Assembly: GCA_027596075.1 (NCBI GenBank) | Contig: JADGJC010000179.1 | Span: 19,149-83,148 of the forward strand | Source of the DNA: Rhizophlyctis rosea | Lineage: Eukaryota > Chytridiomycota > Chytridiomycetes > Rhizophlyctidales > Rhizophlyctidaceae | DNA length: 64,000 nt | Direction: 5' to 3' | Part shown: positions 56,474 through 64,000 of the stretch, piece by piece | Layout: the number at the start of each line of letters is the position of its first letter | How positions within the stretch are numbered: the first letter of the stretch is position 1 | Notes under the pieces: generated by a model | What the model was told of the DNA's origin: nothing | Databases searched by the model: none | What the model saw: only the letters and a program-made list of their open reading frames with translations | Made by a program: the position numbers and the translations under genes

Positions 56474-56695
56474 AAAAAGAAAAAAAACCAAAAAAAAGGA
56501 AAAAACGGAAAAAACACAAAAAAAGGTGAAAAAAGGAAAAACACAAAAAAAAGATAAAAAAGAAAAACACCATAAAAAAGAACCGTAATTAGGATAGCAG
56601 TAAAAAACAACGTAAAAGATGACGAAGTTTAAAAAAAAAAAAAAAAAAAACAATTCAAAAAAATAAAAAACAAAAAAAAATATACAGAATAGATT
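56474..56695. repeat. A-rich low-complexity tract
   Basis: Starts two bases after the kinase-FAM72 stop and is dominated by A runs of 4-21 bases broken by single G/C, including a long run near 56629-56650. It may hold the polyadenylation region. 56696-57374 has C/T-rich noncoding sequence and no supported gene. Confidence 0.8.
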
Positions 56696-57374
56696 AGACG
56701 GGCGCGAAACCTAATTTCTTTTGTACATATTTCCTTTTCCCCTTTTACCCCCTGACTTCCTTGTAATTCGTCTATCACTACTTTTCTACTTTCCCCTTTT
56801 TTCCTATTCTATTTTTTTTACCCTTTATATCCCCATGATCTCCTTGTATTTCGTCCACTAAGTTTTCTACTCCCCCCTTTTCTACTCTTCGTCAAATCTG
56901 ATTGTATTTTTTCTAATTATGCCCAAACCATAAACCCAAACATCTGATTGCGTGGTTGAGTTGTGTGAGGTTCTGATGTGTTGCTCGAATTGATCTGGTC
57001 ATAAGCGACCAGGAGGGGATGAATAACAGACTCCACATCTGGGTTGGAGGAGCGCCATGCTCTCCCCTTTGCAACACAACTTTGACTCCGTCCATGCTTT
57101 TGAGAAGGAGTACACTTACAATCAGGCGCAATCCTACTCCTCGCCATCGGTTCCTGCATGATAAATGGTCGCGAGGGACGCTGAAGACTATCAGAATGCC
57201 GGGAGGGCGTAACGCAGCTCCAAAGAGAAGTCACAATGATGTGATGCATCACTTGAACATTAACACACAGATAAGAAGGACTTCGATCATCATGGACAAA
57301 ACTCTTCAAAACATTACATTGAGGTACCAGATGAAATGTCCGCAAAGCTCGCACTATCATACACATTCATACCA

Positions 57375-58976
57375 CTACCCACATTCCAAAACCCCCATCT
57401 CCATCCCCCCAACCAAGAACCCCTCCTCCCTCTCACCCACCCCCACCCTCTCATCATCGCACTCCCTTCCCCCACCCCTCCCCAAAAGCCTCTCAATCTC
57501 CCTCTCATACGCCGCAACAACCCTCTCAACCTGCTTGTCCCTAAACCCCCTAACCTTCAACTTCTCAACCTCCCTCTGCGCCCCCTCCCACCGCCCTGTA
57601 AGATCTGCAATCCGCTCCATACACGCGGTGAGAATTGTTTCCATCTCTTTCTCACGCGCTAGAGCGATGGTTTTTATTTGCGAAGCCTCGGTTTTGTATT
57701 CGGAGAGGGTGGTGGAGGGGGAGTGGATTTGTGTTGTGTGGGTGGGTGAGAGGGGTGTGGTTTGGGCGGTGAGTGTGGATGGGTTTTGGGGTAGGGAGGT
57801 GTGGAGGGTTGTGATTTCACTTTCGAGGTTGGCGTTTTGAGTTTCGAGTGTGGCGAGGGCGGTGTGGGCTTGTTTTTGCTTGAGGTGGGATGTTGCGCCG
57901 TATTCGGCGTCGCAGAGTTTTGTTCCGAGGGTTCGAATCATTGTTTCGAGGTAGGTTATGTGTTCGTTGGAGGTGGCGAGGGAGGCGTCACATTGATGGG
58001 CTTCGGATTGGAGACAGGTTTGCAGGTATGTGTTTGTGGTGAGGAGGGTTTGGATGGTGGACGTCAAGTCGCTTCGTTCCGTTTCCCATTCGCGACGGGC
58101 GTTGTCGAATCGAAGCCATGACTGCCGTTCTTGGTCGCCCGCCTCTCTGTCCAACCGTTCCCTCGCCTCTCTATCCTTGACTTCACGCTCAAGTTTCACC
58201 AGAAGGGCTTGATACTCTGCCGTCAATTGTTGTTTCTCCTTCCGAGTCTTCACCAACTCCCGTTCAACCTTCTCTAACTGCTTCGCCCGATGTGCCGTCT
58301 CGCTCTTGGCGCGCTCCAACCTAGCCTCGAGTTCGGCAATCCTCGCAAGGTGCGTTTCCCGTTCACATGCATAGGAAGTAGCCGACTCGCCCATATCCTG
58401 AATAGCATTGTACGCTTCCCGCAGTTTCTCAAGCACAGTGGCACTCTCGCCCCTCTCAACGCCCGGTTGCTTCTCCGTGTGACTCGTACTGATTTGCGAT
58501 CCCTGACTTTGCGCCGCCCACTCCTGCTCGTCAACAGTCCGTTTCAGCTCCTCCAGCTTTACTTCATGCTTGCGGCCTATGACATCATCCAATGGTTTCA
58601 CCATTATGCCAGGTAGTCGGGGCCATGCTGTGATTTCTGCAGCTTTGGCAGCTTTCGGTCGTGTCGGGGCCGGGAATGGAACTTGTGAGACTCGAGTAGA
58701 GATCGGACGTCTGGCAGGAGAGGCGCAATACGCGTAAGGAGGGGGAAGAGGATTATCGGCGGGCGGAAGCGACGGATTGTAGCCCCATTTTTGAGGATCG
58801 AGCCCATGATAGAAGTCACAATCTTCGTCCGTGTTGGGGCAACGGCCGGTTGCCCAGCCAGCGCACTGCCGGGTTTGCCAGGATTTCAGATCCGACTTCT
58901 TATGTGCCTTGTTGCAGTCCCCGGTGCAGGTGCCGTCTCTGCACCAACTGTATGCGAAACGCTGTCGTTGGGACAT
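57375..58976 (-). CDS. Tandem CCCH-type zinc-finger protein with long coiled coil, 533 aa
   Basis: Single exon from ATG 58976 (MSQRQRFAYSWCRDG). Two adjacent CCCH fingers: CRDGTCTGDCNKAH (C-x4-C-x3-C-x3-H) and CAGWATGRCPNTDEDCDFYH (C-x7-C-x6-C-x3-H), about residues 12-56, which suggest RNA binding. A Pro-rich stretch to about 115 is followed by coiled coil over about 130-500 (LAELEARLERAKSETAHRA, KVERELVKTRKEKQQLTAEY), interrupted by a Thr-rich segment. The frame is open to ATG 59234, but those 86 extra residues are UTR-like. No orthologue recognised. It lies 290 bases downstream of the Fanzor gene on the same strand. Confidence 0.8.
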   Translation of the reverse strand: MSQRQRFAYSWCRDGTCTGDCNKAHKKSDLKSWQTRQCAGWATGRCPNTDEDCDFYHGLDPQKWGYNPSLPPADNPLPPPYAYCASPARRPISTRVSQVPFPAPTRPKAAKAAEITAWPRLPGIMVKPLDDVIGRKHEVKLEELKRTVDEQEWAAQSQGSQISTSHTEKQPGVERGESATVLEKLREAYNAIQDMGESATSYACERETHLARIAELEARLERAKSETAHRAKQLEKVERELVKTRKEKQQLTAEYQALLVKLEREVKDREARERLDREAGDQERQSWLRFDNARREWETERSDLTSTIQTLLTTNTYLQTCLQSEAHQCDASLATSNEHITYLETMIRTLGTKLCDAEYGATSHLKQKQAHTALATLETQNANLESEITTLHTSLPQNPSTLTAQTTPLSPTHTTQIHSPSTTLSEYKTEASQIKTIALAREKEMETILTACMERIADLTGRWEGAQREVEKLKVRGFRDKQVERVVAAYEREIERLLGRGGGRECDDERVGVGEREEGFLVGGMEMGVLECG

Positions 58977-59266
58977 TTCGAAGAGGGATGGAGTTGAGAT
59001 CAGCGTTGAAAGTGGATAAGATATGCAGGGTGTGAGGTGCGTGATAATTATGGTGGTAAGGAATTTGATGGAAAGACAAGTCAGTTTCTCCTCCCAAAGC
59101 TGCCACGAAGTGAGCATGACCACTGGTGGGGTATAGTAGTATTCGGCCAACATTGACTGTCGTTTAGTACAAATCAAGCCGGCTAAACCAACAGCGGCTG
59201 GAACCACCCAGCACAACCATGAGGGACGCGTCATGCCCCGGAAACAGCTACACTAGAAACTAGAAA
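58977..59266 (-). other. Fanzor 3' flank, candidate omega-RNA region
   Basis: In characterised Fanzor loci the guide (omega) RNA is transcribed from the 3' end of the nuclease gene and its flank. Here the minus-strand flank contains a GCTGG...CCAGC hairpin at 59212-59197, close to a GCCGGC-type inverted sequence. That a guide RNA is made here is inference. Confidence 0.3.
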
Positions 59267-61476
59267 CTAAACATCTACACCCCTGCAAAACAACAAAGGA
59301 CGCCCATATCCCAATAGCAGGGACCGGATAATCTTGATCATGTTGCAGGTGCTCAGCAAGTCTCGGTTCCAGAATCGGTATGTCCATTCGGGTTGTTCAT
59401 GACAATCGGGGTTGGCACAACCTGAGCAAAAGTTGTTGACGATGGGAGCTTGTAGTGATCAACGTGCAAAACGCCCTATCAACTTACCCAACAATCCGTG
59501 GACATCCTCTTGGTGACCCTCCTTCCTCCTCCACGGCCTTGAGCTTGGCCGCTTCCACAACTTCCCTTCGATCTTCTCCTCACACAGAGGACAGTAAGAA
59601 GACGTGCGAAACTCGTCAATCAGGAAACAAGGTATCCCGTTTCGGCGGAACAAGGTCCTCCATCCTTTTGTTTTGCTGGAAGTTTGGAACTTCGCCGTCC
59701 TCCCCGCATCACTCCAATCTCCCATCACGACCACAATGTTCTTCCCATAACGCTTCTTCATGTTGGCAAGCAACTTCGTCTCCGTGCGTTGAGTGTTGCG
59801 ATATGAGTTGAACGTCATCCTGCGGTGAATCTCGCGGTCGTAGAAATGTTGTCTCTGGGCTTCCGTTGCCGCCACGGTTGCCAGGTACCTGCAGTAACCC
59901 TGCAGGTCCATCGTTTTGTGCGTCGGGATGTTGGACTCTAACTTATCGATCCCACCCTGTTGCTTCAACCTTTCCCTCTTCTTCCTGAACTCCCTGCTGC
60001 CCGTCTCCACCGCCCTTTGATTGGAAGTGTAACGGAAGGTAAACTCCGTCAACGTGTCCTGGAAGTAGATCAGATCCCGCTTGTTCGGATCCCCTACCAC
60101 GACGTTCTCCGCCAATTGAAGTCGATCTATCTTATTCTCCACGTACTGTTCCCGTACTTCAGCCTGAAGTGTTGCTTTCGACTTTCGCCCCGCCTTCTGA
60201 CCCCTCTTGGCATCAGGGTGGCTGATACAGACCGTTAAGGAATGACCGTCTGTGCATACCGTCCCGTCAAATCTCATCCCGGCCCGAGGTTGGAACGCCT
60301 TCTTCTCCAACCGAAAAACACGACCCCACAGTTCGTCCTTCATGTCTTCCTGATACCCTTCAGCGTCTTTCCTTTTCAACCCCAAGACGTGTCTGTATAA
60401 GATCATGGTGTCAATTTGGACGTGAGATTGGACGAGGGTGGTTCGCAAAGGAAGAGCGGTGAACTGAGGAAATCCATGGTACTCGTAACGACGGGAGAGC
60501 CGACAGTAGGACGGGAGGAAGTAGATGGGATCAGAGACGACGAGGTATGCCAAGGGGTCCGACGATGGAAGGATGGGGAGGATATCGAAAATCTCGTCGA
60601 AGAGGTTGCGTTCGATGGGTGTTAAGCTCACCCATTCAGCGTTGGTGGGTTTAGCCTCCAATAAGAAAAAGCGTTTCAACCACCTGACGCGAGCGAAGAA
60701 CTGTTTCAACTCTTCTTTCCGTCCCGAAAGCTCCTTCTTTTTCGACTTCACCCCTGTATCAGAGCAGGGTTAGCTTGTTCACCAGCGTCTCAAAGAGGAC
60801 CAAACTTACCTATCCGGAGGTTGATGAAACGGAGCAACATCTGCATGTAGTGTTCCTGGACATTTGTTTTGACGTTGGCGAAAATGCTTTTGGCGAGGTA
60901 GTTGATGGGTTGTTGATCATGGTCCATTTTCATGGGTTGTAATTGACGGAGAGTCAGATAAGGTTGGAGGAACGGTGCGATCTCGTTTTTGATTGCCAGC
61001 TTGTCTCCAGTCCTGGGTTTCCAAATAGAACCCTTGTTCAGCATGTAGAGAATACCTTCAACATGGCATTCCGTGAGACTCGGGTAATCGGTAGTCGATA
61101 GGAACCAGAATTTGATGAATTCGGTGGTATATCTGGCGAGTCGATGTGGTTTGGAAATATAGTCCAACAGCCTTGCCTTGTAAAGAGCTGATGAAGGATG
61201 GTCGGTACGGAGGTAGGTTTTGAGTCGCGTTTTGTTGCAAGACCGCCGGGGTGGATCAAGCCTCCGTTGGTGTTTTCTGGTGCTCCGTAGTTGTTTGGCA
61301 TGGGTAGGTTGAGTTGTCGGTGGTGCTGATGTGGACGTCTCTTGTGGTGGTGTGGTTGGGGCAGATGTCTGTTGACTGGAAGAGCCCACTATCACATCGT
61401 CCTTAGCAGAAAGTTTTGGTTTGAAATAATCAGTTATTTTATGACTTTGAGTGTCAGGAGGCCTTTTGCGTTTCAT
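59267..61476 (-). CDS. Fanzor (eukaryotic TnpB-like RNA-guided endonuclease), 695 aa
   Basis: Exons (minus): 61476-60810, 60753-59488, 59421-59267; 696 codons, phases consistent, no internal stop. The N-terminus has a basic KRKRPP nuclear-localisation motif, KITDYFKP (residues 13-20, PIP-box-like) and a Thr/Pro-rich linker. The nuclease half has RuvC-I VVVGDPNKRDLIYF (Asp444), VVVMGDWSDAG at the usual RuvC-II region (568, no Glu), then FLIDEFRTSSYCPLC (Glu603 a candidate for the displaced catalytic Glu known in Fanzors; zinc Cys610, 613, 646, 651), and RuvC-III FWNRDLLSTCN (Asp665). The middle segments (YCRLSRRYEYHGFPQ, GMRFDGTVCTDGHSLT) are typical of Fanzor. All catalytic acids are present, so it may be active. 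Spizellomyces punctatus carries a characterised Fanzor. Confidence 0.93.
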
Positions 61477-61525
61477 GGCTGACCACCAGATGTGTGGTGG
61501 GAAGGGAAGAAGGGAAACCCAACGT

Positions 61526-61532
61526 CTTTATA
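61526..61532 (-). promoter_or_regulatory. TATA box candidate of the Fanzor gene
   Basis: Minus-strand TATAAAG lies 50 bases upstream of ATG 61476, in the palindrome CTTTATAAAG. A perfect hairpin CCGAACT-TGG-AGTTCGG lies further upstream at 61638-61654. Confidence 0.45.
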
Positions 61533-61889
61533 AAGAAATCTGAGTTGTGGATGTAATCAAACACACGTTGGTCACAAGTGATCGTTTCAATGATCTTTTC
61601 CTTTCACCTGGCTGGAATTGGTTTGACTCGGCTGAAACCGAACTTGGAGTTCGGACACTCTCTTTTGGCTGCGCACTATGTTCAGTTTGGTGTTGACCCA
61701 TAGCACGCTGACGTAACGCGACTGCGCAAACAAGCCACACCTGAGACACACTCAGGCTAATACCGGTGTGGAGTGCTATTACCTGATGCACACTGATGCA
61801 TACTGGAGCTATGGAGCCCCTACTGGAAGCAACCCGGTAGCAATACTAAAGCGAAGCACATAATGGCCTGCAACAAGAATACACTTACA

Positions 61890-62459
61890 CTTGCTGCTTG
61901 GGGGTCCACCCGTCCGGATAGGCGCTGGTGTAACTTACGGTGTCGCAAGACTCGTAAGCATTGCATCGCGCGGGTCCTTTCCTTGCACTGAATTATGCAC
62001 CTGTATGATGTCCCTCACTCCCTCAACAAGCGCTTTCGCAGCTTTCTCCGCATGCTTCACTTCTGCCTCTTCCCTCAACAATCTTACATCTGATCGAGAC
62101 TTTGTGGCTGCTCAAGCCGTTCTGTCTAAGTTGTTGTTTTTGACCGTCAAGTAATCCGCATGGTAGACTGCCCAAGCAAACCGCGTCCTCTGGATGAAAA
62201 TATGCACATAGCGCTCCATATCTCTGCAGAAAATGACCATTTGCGTATAAATGGCACCTCCTCCATCCATCACTTTTACGATCCAACGCTCTGCACGTGA
62301 TGAATTCCCTGGGGCTCCGAACTTGCCATGTGATGAGCCCATGTTCTTGGAGATGTTGCACATAACGGAATATTGAATTGTGACTGTCTGGCACCTCTCA
62401 AGTAGTGAAGGCTCATGGGCTGCAAGTATACTGTTGTATATCCTCCCAACTGTGTCCAT
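61890..62459 (-). CDS. Hypothetical spliced gene with an in-frame TGA, unknown function
   Basis: ATG 62459 opens MDTVGRIYNSILAAHEPSLL and runs through RFAWAVYHADYLTVKN to TGA 62114-62112. The same frame continues beyond it as RSDVRLLREEAEVKHAEKAA to a GTAAGT donor at 61938. A 45-base intron (weak GTCAAA donor to an ACAAAG acceptor) would remove the TGA and keep phase; otherwise it is a nonsense codon. Further exons would lie to the left. No domain is recognised; the C-terminal part is helical and charged. Confidence 0.35.
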
Positions 62460-63749
62460 TGGTCTTTAGTTGTCTGCGAAACGCGCGCAATTTCATATCA
62501 CTGACACTCAGCTCGTTCAAGCCATCCTCCATTCACAATGCTAATGAAAGCAATCCCGACTTTGTGAGACTTGATGCACACGCTTCCGTGCTTATTCTGA
62601 AGACATATGTTTACGCATTGGCATGAAATCCAAAAGACAAAAAGGTCCCTCAAACACCAAGCATTCCTGTGTCTGCAGTTTCGTCGCTGCACAGTGGTTG
62701 CAGCAATTTTAGGCCCACCCATGGCCTCTAAATTCGGCGTCAGAAAACAAACAACAAAGACCCGCAGCATCATACGAGGTTAAAGCCATGCTGGAGGCGC
62801 TTCTGTGGCGACGCAGTACTGTGCAGATTCCAATACCAAATGACGATCTAGACTTCGAAAGTTTGAACTCTCGATGGCAATGTGCTGCGGTAACGATCCA
62901 CCTCACGAACAAGACCCGACGCATAGCGGACGGACCAATTCAAGGATGATGATAATGAGCTTTTACATGGACCCCACAGACTGCAGTTCCTCGAACCCCC
63001 CACTTATCGCTGATAGGTGGGGTGTTGTGATCAACCACATTGGTAATGATCAGAACACCCTAACAAAACGCTGCTTGTCGTTGCCGAATGAAGTACGATC
63101 AATGAGCTTCGATTTAACGAGATCTTTCGTGCCGCTCTTCATTACTGCCCAACGCCAGGGGCCACCATCGTCACTATCGACACCAGAAAAGTCCGCTTAC
63201 GGCACAGAAGCGAAGCGCAGCAACGCCTTGCTTTGCCATCGTAACAACTTCTGGGGACTTCGAACATCAGAGGAAACATCCTACTAAGCTCCATCTTGAA
63301 AAGCTGAAATATTGATTGTTTCTCACCATTGTCCACGACGCACACTGGGCACAGCAGGGCTCCAAAAGATAGCTCTCGTGCACCTTACCGAGGTGCCCGA
63401 CATCGGTGGCAAGAGAGTGAAGAGGGGGTTCCTGATTGAAGGCTTGAGATGTGTCATGAAAGGCTAATTGGAAGTCCTATCAAAATGCGAAGATTGCGTC
63501 CTGGGGCATAATTCACTTCTTAGTTGCGTGTGAGATGTCCAAGTCCCATTATGTATTTGACCGCTAAAAGCGACGTGAGGTCATGTGCGGCGGGAGCTCA
63601 CAACTCCCATCCTAGCGTGGGGTGAGCTCATCGTCAGGACTCTCTGACCATTCAACACATATGTGAGTACGAGAGAAATCAAGCCTATTCAAGATCACTT
63701 CAAGCTGCAGACACCACAACTCTGCAAAGAAATTTATGATAATTATACT
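62460..63749. other. Intergenic stretch without a supported gene
   Basis: Open frames occur on both strands but overlap and lack motifs or splice structure. No RNA gene seen. Confidence 0.5.
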
Positions 63750-63889
63750 TTATTCTGGACCGAAAACAAAAAACAAAAACAAACTACTACTACTACACCC
63801 GACGAAACTAGTTAGGGAAAATCCGCCCACTATACATAGGCAAAAGAAAAAACCCCTAACGAAGAAACAACCGAACCAAACAGAAGAGA

Positions 63890-64000
63890 CGGCGAAGCCG
63901 CCGGCGACAAACCGTGCCCAAACAAAGGGCCCCCCGGCCGGGGCCCCCGGTCTCCCCGGGGCGCCGCCACGCAACACGTCCGCCGGCCCCCCGGGGGGGG
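63890..64000. other. GC-rich homopolymer-laden end of the sequence
   Basis: Composition changes sharply from A-rich (63750-63890) to runs such as GGGCCCCCCGG and a terminal G8. This does not resemble the rest of the window and may be a low-quality contig end or a repeat boundary. No gene is called. Confidence 0.6.

Noticed and set aside
58977..59234. 86-residue N-terminal extension of the CCCH protein (ATG 59234)
   Set aside because: Composition is UTR-like and the downstream ATG 58976 leads straight into the zinc fingers.
63750..63977. Minus-strand open frame at the window end
   Set aside because: Produced by GC-rich homopolymers followed by A-rich sequence; no protein features.

Overview
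The window reads as nuclear DNA of a zoosporic (chytrid-type) fungus. Genes are spliced with many short GT-AG introns, mostly about 45-100 bases. Fungal families (Bck1-type MAPKKK, secreted esterase with CBM18 chitin-binding modules) sit beside a basal-body gene (CEP83), which implies a flagellated stage. A eukaryotic Fanzor nuclease is also present; such genes are known from chytrids, including Spizellomyces. The genus is inference: no rRNA or mitochondrial marker is in the window.

Layout. 0-8 kb: 3' part of an Ohr peroxidase (+), a 9-exon Bck1-like MAPKKK (-), a secreted SGNH esterase with three CBM18 modules (+). 8-20 kb: tRNA-Thr, a frameshifted zinc-finger gene, CC2D1/Lgd (-), a tiny spliced Cys-rich (metallothionein-like) gene (+), a homeobox gene (-). 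20-34 kb: MEAK7 (+), a PIG-L-like secreted deacetylase with an in-frame stop (-), an F-box protein (-) divergent from a BtuF-like cobalamin/metal-binding protein (+), NBP35 (-), a 7-TM protein (+), NAR1 (+). 34-38.6 kb: CEP83 (-) divergent from TFIIH subunit TFB4 (+). 38.6-44.2 kb: gene-poor repeat block with dispersed repeat pairs, a 36-base tandem array, tRNA-like structures and an assembly gap. 44-50 kb: DCP1 (+), a DUF4870 membrane protein (+), a Nem1/CTDNEP1 phosphatase (-). 50-56.5 kb: pol III-type element, a candidate Cys-rich gene, and an 11-exon protein kinase fused to a FAM72 domain (+). 57-61.5 kb: CCCH zinc-finger/coiled-coil protein (-) and a complete three-exon Fanzor RNA-guided nuclease (-). 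61.5-64 kb: one weak spliced gene, then unannotated sequence ending in GC-rich homopolymers.

Functional links: NBP35 and NAR1 are both cytosolic Fe-S assembly factors and lie 2.7 kb apart; TFB4 (TFIIH) and CEP83 share a 290-base promoter region. The two most striking items are the Fanzor gene, which looks intact and carries an N-terminal NLS and a PIP-box-like motif, and the kinase-FAM72 fusion. All exon joins were made by eye using splice consensus and reading-frame continuity; no database search was run.
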